From the NCBI GenBank assembly GCA_018240785.1, contig JAFEFC010000031.1, positions 62,001-126,000 of the forward strand: DNA of 64,000 nt, read 5' to 3'. A program made the translations under genes and the position numbers. Source of the stretch: Pseudomonadota bacterium. GTDB lineage: Bacteria > Pseudomonadota > Gammaproteobacteria > Burkholderiales > Rhodocyclaceae. Positions 38,392-45,925 of this stretch are shown here, in pieces. How positions within the stretch are numbered: position 1 is the stretch's first letter; every line of letters begins with the position of its first letter. The notes below the pieces were generated by a model. That model had not been told where the DNA came from, did no database searches, and saw only the letters and a program-made list of their open reading frames with translations.

Positions 38392-39153
38392 ATGAGCGAC
38401 GGCATCAACATCCTGATGTACCACCAGGTCGGCCCATTCGAGCGGCTCGAGGGCGCCATGGCCGCGCACCGCTCGACCTACTGCCGCGTCGACCGCTTCG
38501 CGGCGCAGATGGCCTTCCTGAAGCGCTGCGGCTACACGGTGCTGTCGATGGACCAGGTGCTGGCCTGCGTGCGTGGCGAGGCACCAATTCCACCGCGCGC
38601 GGTGGCGCTGACCTTCGACGACGGCTACGAGAACTTCGCCGAACACGCCTGGCCCATCCTCAGGAAGCACGGATTCCCGGCCATGGTGTACCTGATCGCC
38701 GGCCTCGTCGGCCGGCCGTCGAGCTGGTTCGAGCGCGACAACCGCCCCACGCCGCCGCTGATGACCGCCGATCGCATCCGCCAGTTGCGCGCCGAAGGCT
38801 GCGATTTCGGCGGCCACTCGGTCAACCACCTGAAGCTCGCCGAACAGGACGACGCCACCATCCGGCGCGAAGTCACCGACTGCAAGGCCATGCTGCAGGA
38901 CCTGCTCGGTGAGCCGGTGCGCCACTTCTGCTACCCCTTCGGCAGCCACGACCTGCGCGCGGTGGAAGCCTGCGCCGACGCCGGCTGGTCCACCGCCACC
39001 ACCTGCGAGCGCTCCCCTGCAACAACCGCCGACGACCCGCTGACGATTCCGCGCAAGGCGATCGCCTGGGGCGACTCACTGTTCGGGGTGTGGTGGAAGA
39101 TCCACATGAAGAACACGCCGAAACGGCCGCCGATCCGGCGCGCGGCGTGGTGA
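38392..39153 (+). CDS. Polysaccharide deacetylase (CE4) family protein
   Basis: 253 aa NodB-homology protein without a signal peptide. Motif 1 LTFDDGYENF (catalytic base D and metal-binding D), motif 2 GGHSVNHLKL (metal-binding histidines), then FCYPFGSHD match the CE4 active site. It is 29 bases after the last GT of the core operon. It probably removes an N- or O-acetyl group from a core or lipid-linked sugar in the cytoplasm; the substrate is unknown. Confidence 0.88.
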   Translation: MSDGINILMYHQVGPFERLEGAMAAHRSTYCRVDRFAAQMAFLKRCGYTVLSMDQVLACVRGEAPIPPRAVALTFDDGYENFAEHAWPILRKHGFPAMVYLIAGLVGRPSSWFERDNRPTPPLMTADRIRQLRAEGCDFGGHSVNHLKLAEQDDATIRREVTDCKAMLQDLLGEPVRHFCYPFGSHDLRAVEACADAGWSTATTCERSPATTADDPLTIPRKAIAWGDSLFGVWWKIHMKNTPKRPPIRRAAW

Positions 39154-39172
39154 CGATGCCCGCTCCTACACG

Positions 39173-39736
39173 TTACAGCGCCTCCGCATCCACATACACC
39201 TCATCGAGCGCGATGTCGGCTTCCAGGCAGTCCAGCCGGAAGCTACCCGCGTTGTAGGTTTCGTGCCGCACCGTATCTCCGAATCGGTAAACCTCCACCC
39301 AGCGCCTGTCCGGATCGACCAGCACATATTCGCGCAACGACGGAATCGTCTGGTAGGCGAAAAGCTTTTCGCGACGGTCGATGCGCTCGGTGCTCGGCAA
39401 CAGCACCTCGACGATGAGGCAGGGATGCCGACGATAGTAAGACTCGCGGTCCTGCGGATCGCAGGCCAGCAGCAGGTCGGGGTAGTAGAAGTAGGTCTGG
39501 TCGGCATGATCCACGCGCAGCTTCATGTCGGCCATGAAGAGCTGGCAGCCCTTACGGCGCGCGTGGGGCAGTGCAGCAGCGTAGAGTCCCCCCGCAACCA
39601 GAGCATGCCTTGCGCTCGCGCCCCCCATCGCGACCACTTCGCCGTCGAGATACTCGTGCTTGATGTCGGTAAGCGTTTCGCCCTCGATGTATTCGTCGAT
39701 GTCGATTCGGCGAGAGCGTGCCAGCACGTTGCTCAT
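39173..39736 (-). CDS. Uma2-family (DUF820) putative endonuclease, copy 1
   Basis: 187 aa. PD-(D/E)xK-fold features: HEYLDGEVVAMGG, FMADMKLRVD, YYPDLLLACDPQD, CLIVEVLLPSTERIDRREK and REYVLVDPDRRWVEVYR. Function of the family is not established; members are common in cyanobacteria and soil bacteria and are often multicopy. The start ATG 39736 was selected because upstream in-frame sequence is the REP hairpin. It is the first of three clustered copies. Confidence 0.88.
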   Translation of the reverse strand: MSNVLARSRRIDIDEYIEGETLTDIKHEYLDGEVVAMGGASARHALVAGGLYAAALPHARRKGCQLFMADMKLRVDHADQTYFYYPDLLLACDPQDRESYYRRHPCLIVEVLLPSTERIDRREKLFAYQTIPSLREYVLVDPDRRWVEVYRFGDTVRHETYNAGSFRLDCLEADIALDEVYVDAEAL

Positions 39737-39800
39737 GCGGTACCTCCAATAAGGGGCCGGGTTGGCAAAATGATAAGACAGATCGCCTTGATTCACCGTA

Positions 39801-39852
39801 GGAGCGGGCTTGACCGCGCTCTCGCGCACCGAATCGCGGTCAAGCCCGCTCC
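39801..39852. repeat. REP-like hairpin
   Basis: Perfect 18-bp inverted repeat (GGAGCGGGCTTGACCGCG at 39801-39818 and its complement at 39835-39852) around a 16-nt loop, between two divergent Uma2 genes. The same arm sequence recurs as a hairpin at 63.6 kb. Confidence 0.88.
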
Positions 39853-39926
39853 CACAAGAGGAGGTGCGATCGATTGAGCCCACCGCAGCGACTGGTTATG
39901 CTCCTGAAAACCCCGGAGCACGCATC

Positions 39927-40496
39927 ATGGCCCTGCCCAAGACCCAAACCGAATTCGACATCGACGCCTACATGGAGTGGGAAGAAACCCAGGTCGAACG
40001 CCACGAGTACCTTGGTGGCGAGGTCTTCGCGATGTCTGGTGGAACGGATGCGCATTACACAATCCTGCTCAACACGGCAGCAAGCCTCAAGACTGCGCTC
40101 TCCGGCAAGCCCTGCCGCGCCTTCATCTCGGGCATGAAGCTGCGCATCGACCGTGCCGACGCCGTCTTCTACCCCGACGTTTTCGTCACCTGCGACCCGC
40201 GCGACCGCCAGCCCGAGGCCAGCCTCGCCAAACAGCATCCCAGCCTGATCATCGAAGTGCTGTCGGATTCCACTGCCGCTTTCGACCGCGGCCGCAAGTT
40301 CGAGCTCTACCAGCAGATCGACACGCTGAGCGAATACCTGCTGATCGAGCAGGATCGCCCGCATGCCGACCTCTTCCGCAAGAACAGCGAAGGATTTTGG
40401 GTGCTGCACCCGGCGAGGCCGGGGAGCGTGATCCGGCTGGAGAGCATAGAGGCCGAGTTGGCGCTGGATGGGCTATACGAGGACGTGGAACTGTAA
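39927..40496 (+). CDS. Uma2-family (DUF820) putative endonuclease, copy 2
   Basis: 189 aa, diverging from copy 1 across the REP hairpin. HEYLGGEVFAMSGG, FISGMKLRID, FYPDVFVTCDPRDR, SLIIEVLSDSTAAFDRGRK and SEYLLIEQDRPHADLFR give the same fold with full PD...EVL active-site residues. Closer to copy 3 than to copy 1 in its EVLSDSTAA(F/Y)DRG block. No toxin, mobile or restriction partner is next to it. Confidence 0.88.
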   Translation: MALPKTQTEFDIDAYMEWEETQVERHEYLGGEVFAMSGGTDAHYTILLNTAASLKTALSGKPCRAFISGMKLRIDRADAVFYPDVFVTCDPRDRQPEASLAKQHPSLIIEVLSDSTAAFDRGRKFELYQQIDTLSEYLLIEQDRPHADLFRKNSEGFWVLHPARPGSVIRLESIEAELALDGLYEDVEL

Positions 40497-40502
40497 GCGC
40501 CC

Positions 40503-41075
40503 TTACTTCGCTGCTACCCCCACATCCTCGAACACTTCCTCCAGCCCGATCTCCAACTCCAGCGCCTTCAGCACCAGCCCGCGCGCGCTGTCGCCGGTGG
40601 CGAGCAGCCAGTCGTTGGAGGGCAGGCGGCGGAAGATCTCCAGGGTGCGGCGATCAGGGTCGACCAGCACGTACTCCTGCAGGCTGTCGATCAGGCGATA
40701 GGCGGCGAACTTGGCGCCGCGGTCGTAGGCGGCAGTCGAGTCGCTGAGCACCTCGATGATCACCCGCGGATGATGGAGCACGCGCTCCGCCGCGAGATCC
40801 TCGGGGTGGCAACTAACCATCACGTCCGGGTAGAACACCGCATCGGCCTGCACCACCTCGAGCTGCATGTCGGAGATGTAGGCACGGCACGGCGTGCCGC
40901 GGAGTTTCTGGCGCAGCGAGGCAAAACAATTTCCCGCGACGACGACATGATCCTGCCGTGCGCCAGCCTGGGCGAACACCTCGCCGGCGACGTAGTCATG
41001 CTTGACGGGTTGCTCCGCTTCCCAGGCGAAAAAGTCCTGGCGCTCGAAGCGTGGGGCGGGTTGCGGTAGGGCCAT
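40503..41075 (-). CDS. Uma2-family (DUF820) putative endonuclease, copy 3
   Basis: 190 aa, convergent with copy 2 (6-base gap). HDYVAGEVFAQAG, YISDMQLEVVQADAVFYPDV, VIIEVLSDSTAAYDRGAK and QEYVLVDPDRRTLEIFRR. The active-site pattern is intact. Its C-terminal block closely resembles the broken relic near 59.75 kb (AYR-x2-DSLQE...DPDR), which helps recognise that pseudogene. Confidence 0.88.
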   Translation of the reverse strand: MALPQPAPRFERQDFFAWEAEQPVKHDYVAGEVFAQAGARQDHVVVAGNCFASLRQKLRGTPCRAYISDMQLEVVQADAVFYPDVMVSCHPEDLAAERVLHHPRVIIEVLSDSTAAYDRGAKFAAYRLIDSLQEYVLVDPDRRTLEIFRRLPSNDWLLATGDSARGLVLKALELEIGLEEVFEDVGVAAK

Positions 41076-41203
41076 GGCGGACTTGCTCCCGATCTGTGCT
41101 GTGCTTGAAGTCTAGCAGGCGCCGCGGACCGGCACGGTCATCGCACATCGGCCCACCGTGCTTCGACAACGAAGCGTATTCCGATTGCTGCGTACGATTT
41201 GAC

Positions 41204-43039
41204 TCAATGCCGCGCCGGCTCATACTCCGGCACCCACCGCTTCAGCCCTGCCCGCACTTCTTCATCGCTCACCGGCCCCGGCTGCGACAACCACGCGGTC
41301 AGTTCGTCCAGGAAAGTCTCCGCCACCGGCCTTGAGCGCGCGATGCGCAGCTTGGGGTGCGGTGTTTCGCGGGTTTCCTCGGCATCCGCCAGCAGCTCCT
41401 CGTACAGCTTCTCACCTGGCCGCAGGCCGGTGAATTCGATGCGGATATCGTCCTCGCTGTAGCCCGACAGCCGGATCATGTTGCGCGCCAGGTCGACGAT
41501 CTTCACCGGCTCGCCCATGTCGAGCACGAAGACCTCGCCGCCCTGCCCCATCGCCGCGGCCTGCAGCACGAGCTGCGCCGCCTCGGGAATGGACATGAAG
41601 TAGCGGTTGATCTCGGGATGCGTCACCGTCACCGGCCCGCCGCGCGCGATCTGCTCGGCGAACTTCGGAATCACGCTGCCGGTGCTGCCCAGCACGTTGC
41701 CGAAGCGCACCATCTCCATCTGCGTGCCGCCGTTGCCCGAGCTGTGCAGCGCCTCGCACGCCATCTCGGCCAGGCGCTTGGTCGCGCCCATCACGTTGGT
41801 CGGGTTCACTGCCTTGTCGGTTGAGATCAGCACGAAGCGCTCGGCGCCGTGGCGCTGCGCGTGCGCCGCCACCTGCAGCGTCCCATGCACGTTGTTACGC
41901 ACCGCCTGCCAGGCGTTGGCCACTTCCATCAGCGGCACGTGCTTGTAGGCGGCTGCGTGGAAGACGAGTTGCGGCTTCCAGGTGGAGAAGATCTCGTCGA
42001 GGCGAGCAGCGTCCTTTACGTCGCCGGCCAAGAGGACGATCTCCACCTCCGGGCGATGGACGCGGAACCACTGCTCGATCTTGTAGAGCGCAAACTCGCT
42101 CGCCTCCACCAGCACCAGCCGCGCAGGGACGAAGCGCGCGAGTTGCCGGCAGAGTTCGCTCCCGATCGAACCGCCCGCACCGGTAATCAGCGCCGTCTTG
42201 CGCGTGATCATTCGTTGCACATGGGCAGAATCGATCTTCACGGGCTCGCGGCCCAGCAGATCCTCGATATCGACCGGACGCATGGCGTTGATCGCCACCT
42301 TGCCGTTCATCAGGTCCTCGATTCCGGGCACCGTGAAAACGTGTGCGCCCGCGCGCACCGCGGTGTCCGCCGCGCGCTTGAGCGCATCATTGGCGGCCGA
42401 CGGCATGGCCAGGATCACATGCTTTGCCTTGTAGTCGTCCAGCACCTGGGGAAGCGACTGCACCGCTCCCGCCACGGGATGGCCATGCAACTCCAGCCCC
42501 CATTTCGCCGGGTCGTCATCCACCAGTGCCACCACCCGCCAGTCCGCGCTCCGCTCAAGCTCGCGCACCAGCATCGCACCTCCGGTACCCGCCCCCACGA
42601 CGACAACCGGCTTGCCCGCCGCAATTAGTCCACCGTACAGGCGATGTTCACGCCACATCCGCCAGGCAGCGCGCCCCCCGCCCATCACGACCAACAGCAA
42701 GAGCGGGTAAAGCACGATCATCGAGCGTGGTATCACTGGCCCCGGACTACGGTCGAGCGCCAGCAGGGCGACCAATGCCAGGCCGGAAATGCCGACTGCA
42801 CGGAGCACCCGCTTCAGGTCCGGCAGACTGGCGAAGATCCACATGCCGCGGTAAAGACCCGCCCAGCGACAGGCCAGGGCATGGACCACCACCAGCACAC
42901 CCAGGCCAACGAACAACTTTTGCGCGTACAGCCCGGGCAGGTCGAAATTGAAACGAATCCACATCCCGCCGACCCACGCGATCACCACCGCAAGCAGGTC
43001 GAACAGGAAGACAAGCAATGATCGAATCGTCAGCTTCAT
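41204..43039 (-). CDS. wbpM: WbpM/PglF-like UDP-GlcNAc 4,6-dehydratase, membrane-bound
   Basis: 611 aa. Four hydrophobic segments occupy residues about 5-125, then a CoA-binding-like Rossmann region (VVVVGAGTGGAML) and a long-chain SDR domain with TGAGGSIGSELCRQL. The catalytic triad region reads STDKAVNPTNVMGATKR, where M-x3-K replaces Y-x3-K, a known trait of this dehydratase group. It makes UDP-2-acetamido-2,6-dideoxy-4-keto sugar from UDP-GlcNAc, feeding the neighbouring aminotransferase, which ends 11 bases upstream. Last gene of the O-antigen locus. Confidence 0.92.
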   Translation of the reverse strand: MKLTIRSLLVFLFDLLAVVIAWVGGMWIRFNFDLPGLYAQKLFVGLGVLVVVHALACRWAGLYRGMWIFASLPDLKRVLRAVGISGLALVALLALDRSPGPVIPRSMIVLYPLLLLVVMGGGRAAWRMWREHRLYGGLIAAGKPVVVVGAGTGGAMLVRELERSADWRVVALVDDDPAKWGLELHGHPVAGAVQSLPQVLDDYKAKHVILAMPSAANDALKRAADTAVRAGAHVFTVPGIEDLMNGKVAINAMRPVDIEDLLGREPVKIDSAHVQRMITRKTALITGAGGSIGSELCRQLARFVPARLVLVEASEFALYKIEQWFRVHRPEVEIVLLAGDVKDAARLDEIFSTWKPQLVFHAAAYKHVPLMEVANAWQAVRNNVHGTLQVAAHAQRHGAERFVLISTDKAVNPTNVMGATKRLAEMACEALHSSGNGGTQMEMVRFGNVLGSTGSVIPKFAEQIARGGPVTVTHPEINRYFMSIPEAAQLVLQAAAMGQGGEVFVLDMGEPVKIVDLARNMIRLSGYSEDDIRIEFTGLRPGEKLYEELLADAEETRETPHPKLRIARSRPVAETFLDELTAWLSQPGPVSDEEVRAGLKRWVPEYEPARH

Positions 43040-43049
43040 CGCGCCACCG

Positions 43050-44225
43050 TCACGCAGCGGCCTGGCTCATCACCTGCGCGAGGGCATCGCAAGTTCGATC
43101 AATTTCTGCCGTCTTGAGCCCCGGGTGAACGAGGAACATCAGACTGGTGTCACCCAGCTCGCGCGCCACCGGCAAGCGTTCTTGAGGGCGCCAGCCTGTG
43201 TCGTCGAAGGCCTTTTCCAGATACACCTCCGAGCACGAGCCCGAGTAGCACGGCACCGACAGCGCGTTGATCTCGTTCAGAATCCGGTCGCGGCTCCAAT
43301 CCGCCTTCAGGCCCTGCGGTTCGACGAACACATAGCACTTGTAGGCGGCGTGCTCGATGTCAGCCGGCACTTCCGGCACGCGCAGACCCGGCAGCGCTCG
43401 TGCGGCGCGCCAGATCGAGTTCGCGTTGCGAATACGCTCATCGTGCCAGGAAGGCATGCGTTGCAACTGGATGCGCCCGATGACCGCCTGCATCTCCATC
43501 ATCCGCCAGTTGGTACCGAAGCTCTCGTGCAGCCATCGGAAACCGGGCGGGTGCTGACGCTCGTACACCGCATTCCAGCTCTTGCCATGATCTTTAAACG
43601 ACCACATCCGCGACCACAGCTCTCGGTCGTTGGTCGTCACCATGCCGCCCTCGCCGCCCGTGGTCATGATCTTGTCCTGACAGAACGACCACGCCCCCAC
43701 ATGCCCGATCGAGCCCACGCTGCGCCCCTTGTAGCGCGCGCCGTGCGCCTGCGCGCAGTCCTCGATCACCTTCAGCCCGTGCTGCGCAGCCAACGCCATG
43801 ATCGGATCCATGTCGCATGGCCAGCCGGCAAGGTGTACGCAAATCACTGCCCGAGTGCGGGGGGTCAGCACGGCCCGAATCATCTCGGCGGTGATGTTCT
43901 GAGAATCCTGCTCAACGTCGGCGAACACCGGCGTTGCCCCGGCATTAACGATCGACGACACCGATGCAAGGAAGGTACGCGGGGTGACGATCACCTCATC
44001 CCCCGGGCCGACGCCGAGGGCCTTGAGCGCAAGGTCCAGCGCCACCGTACCGTTTGTCAGGGCGACGGCATACTCCGTGCCGGCCCAAGCGGCGAATTCC
44101 TTCTCGAACTCGCGGCATTGTGTGCCGGTCCAGTAGTTCACCTTGTTCGATAGCAGCACGTCGCGTACCGCGTCGGCCTCTTCCTGCGTGAAGGAGGGCC
44201 AGGGGGAGAAAGAGGTATTGAGCAC
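43050..44225 (-). CDS. DegT/DnrJ/EryC1/StrS sugar aminotransferase
   Basis: 391 aa PLP enzyme. ALTNGTVALDLALKALGVGPGDEV, VICVHLAGWPCDM, VIEDCAQAHGA and WSFCQDKIMTTGGEGGMV with the Schiff-base lysine are the family marks. With the WbpM-like dehydratase next door, the simplest reading is C4 amination of the 4-keto sugar to UDP-QuiNAc4N (bacillosamine-type precursor) or its epimer. No acetyltransferase for that amino group is found in the locus. A 76-base AT-rich gap precedes its start. Confidence 0.88.
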   Translation of the reverse strand: MLNTSFSPWPSFTQEEADAVRDVLLSNKVNYWTGTQCREFEKEFAAWAGTEYAVALTNGTVALDLALKALGVGPGDEVIVTPRTFLASVSSIVNAGATPVFADVEQDSQNITAEMIRAVLTPRTRAVICVHLAGWPCDMDPIMALAAQHGLKVIEDCAQAHGARYKGRSVGSIGHVGAWSFCQDKIMTTGGEGGMVTTNDRELWSRMWSFKDHGKSWNAVYERQHPPGFRWLHESFGTNWRMMEMQAVIGRIQLQRMPSWHDERIRNANSIWRAARALPGLRVPEVPADIEHAAYKCYVFVEPQGLKADWSRDRILNEINALSVPCYSGSCSEVYLEKAFDDTGWRPQERLPVARELGDTSLMFLVHPGLKTAEIDRTCDALAQVMSQAAA

Positions 44226-44301
44226 AGTAATTGCCTAGTTATGATCAAGCAGGTATGGCGAACTAAGAGTCTTGAAGCAAGGTTATAGCCAGCACCAATG
44301 C

Positions 44302-44967
44302 TTATTGGAATAAATTGTGCAGTTCAGAAAGGGAGTTTATCCATATTTTTGGGAGGCACCGTGGATCAAGACCTAAAACTTCTTGCGAGTGAACATTTCT
44401 TTCGTCGCCGCGCAGACCAATACTTATCCAACCTAGCTCGTTGGCCGCTAGGAAGTCTTTCGCGGGATTGTCGCCAATATAAACATGTTGTCTTTCAGGG
44501 TGAAGGTATTGGATTGCCCGAAAGCGATTTGGGGAAGGCTTCTCGCTGCCGTGCTCCTCAGAAATATAGGCAGGCAGATTATCCAGACCCAAGGCAGCTA
44601 GTTTCAGCCGCTGCGTGATGGCTCTGCCGTCGGTAAGAATCGCTAATCCGGCAGATCTCTGAACAAGCCAGTCAAGCATACATTTGATTGCAGGGTCGAG
44701 AGTGATCTCTGGCTGATGTAGCCGATACTCCCAAAGCAAGGATTGCTTGACTGATTCAGGAAGATTCAGCTCTTCGCAGATCTCACCCCAAAGATCCGTC
44801 GCACCATCGTCGATCCACTGAGTGACTCGGGAGCTGATGTCCTTTTTGTAGAGCCGCTCGATTTTTCTGAGAACAGCCCTAACCCCTGAGAGATGATAGT
44901 CTGCTTCTTTGTACAGCGTGTCGTCGAGGTCAAAGACGAAAACGGTAGTGGCAACGTCAATTTTCAT
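44302..44967 (-). CDS. HAD-superfamily hydrolase
   Basis: 221 aa. FVFDLDDTLYKE (motif I, nucleophile Asp), LAILTDGRA (motif II), EKPSP (motif III Lys) and VYIGDNPAKDFLAA (motif IV) are all in place, with a helical cap between I and II. It overlaps the ATP-grasp gene by 11 bases, so the two are coupled. Base composition is noticeably AT-richer than the flanks. It is probably a phosphatase on a sugar phosphate or acyl-phosphate by-product of the same pathway. Confidence 0.87.
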   Translation of the reverse strand: MKIDVATTVFVFDLDDTLYKEADYHLSGVRAVLRKIERLYKKDISSRVTQWIDDGATDLWGEICEELNLPESVKQSLLWEYRLHQPEITLDPAIKCMLDWLVQRSAGLAILTDGRAITQRLKLAALGLDNLPAYISEEHGSEKPSPNRFRAIQYLHPERQHVYIGDNPAKDFLAANELGWISIGLRGDERNVHSQEVLGLDPRCLPKIWINSLSELHNLFQ

Positions 44968-45925
44968 GAACGATTACCTTCGCGTCATACCGCAGCATCA
45001 GAAGGTTGTTTTCCCAGCTTTCGCTAAAGTCGATCTTCTCGTCAAAGTAATACTCCCTGATCAACCACTCTGGATAATCAGCGCCTGCTGCATGAGCAAG
45101 CGGATAGCCACCACCGAAGCGTGGATTGATCTCTAATGCCTTGATGTCTTCGGTTTCATGGTTGGCAAAAACCTGAAAGGTGATGCAGCCACGCCCACCC
45201 GTCAGCCTTTTCAGACGATCTTTCAGGTATTCATAGACAAAATTCTTCCGCGTCGCACCCTTGCTGACTTCGCCGTCGCGCACCTCGATCCGCTCCCTTG
45301 GCACTAGGCAACAAAGTTCGCTCTGTTGATTGTAGTAAGCGTCAATAGTGTATTCGCGATATTCCTTGCCGACCAGTTCCATGAACATGTTTTTTTCATC
45401 CTCAAGGAGCTGTGAGTCAAGTTCTTCAGGAGTCAAGATCGCTCTGGCGCCAATGCTGCGACTGCCATCAAAAGGCTTGCAGAAGCATGGAAATCTGAGC
45501 GCATTGCGTTCGTAGATAGCAGGTTGAGATATCGCAAGAGTTTCAAATACTCTTGCTGTTTTTCTCTTGTCGCGACATGCGTCAACAAGTTCGGGTGTCG
45601 AAACAACAAGATCAACTCCGGCGGCCTCAAATCTCGCTCGATTCTTAGAGGCAACATTGAGTTCGGTGTCAATTGTTGGAACTACCATTCCTATCCCCTC
45701 TTGATCGCAGAGGGCAAGAAGGTAGTCGATGTATTCGTAAGCGGTGGCTCTCGGGGCGGCGAACGCCTTGTCCGCTATATGACAGGCAGCCGAAAGCTCG
45801 GGAAACATGTCCGTTGCGTAAACTGACGCATTAGGTAAGAGTCTTTTCAGTGCCTGCTGGAAAGCCTGAATAAGCTCAACGCGACGACCGGCGGAGAGAA
45901 TCAAGATGTTACGCTTGCTACTCAT
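44957..45925 (-). CDS. ATP-grasp domain ligase
   Basis: 322 aa, with an N-terminal Rossmann-like region (NILILSAGRRVELIQAFQQAL), IGMVVPTIDTELNV, an ATP-grasp middle (FPCFCKPFDGSRSIGARAI) and the metal-binding end LEINPRFGGGYPLAHAAGAD. ATP-grasp enzymes join a carboxylate to an amine or thiol through an acyl phosphate. In this locus the obvious acceptor is the 4-amino sugar made by the aminotransferase (inference). AT-rich relative to neighbours; overlaps the fused transferase gene by 8 bases and the HAD gene by 11. Confidence 0.85.
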   Translation of the reverse strand: MSSKRNILILSAGRRVELIQAFQQALKRLLPNASVYATDMFPELSAACHIADKAFAAPRATAYEYIDYLLALCDQEGIGMVVPTIDTELNVASKNRARFEAAGVDLVVSTPELVDACRDKRKTARVFETLAISQPAIYERNALRFPCFCKPFDGSRSIGARAILTPEELDSQLLEDEKNMFMELVGKEYREYTIDAYYNQQSELCCLVPRERIEVRDGEVSKGATRKNFVYEYLKDRLKRLTGGRGCITFQVFANHETEDIKALEINPRFGGGYPLAHAAGADYPEWLIREYYFDEKIDFSESWENNLLMLRYDAKVIVHEN

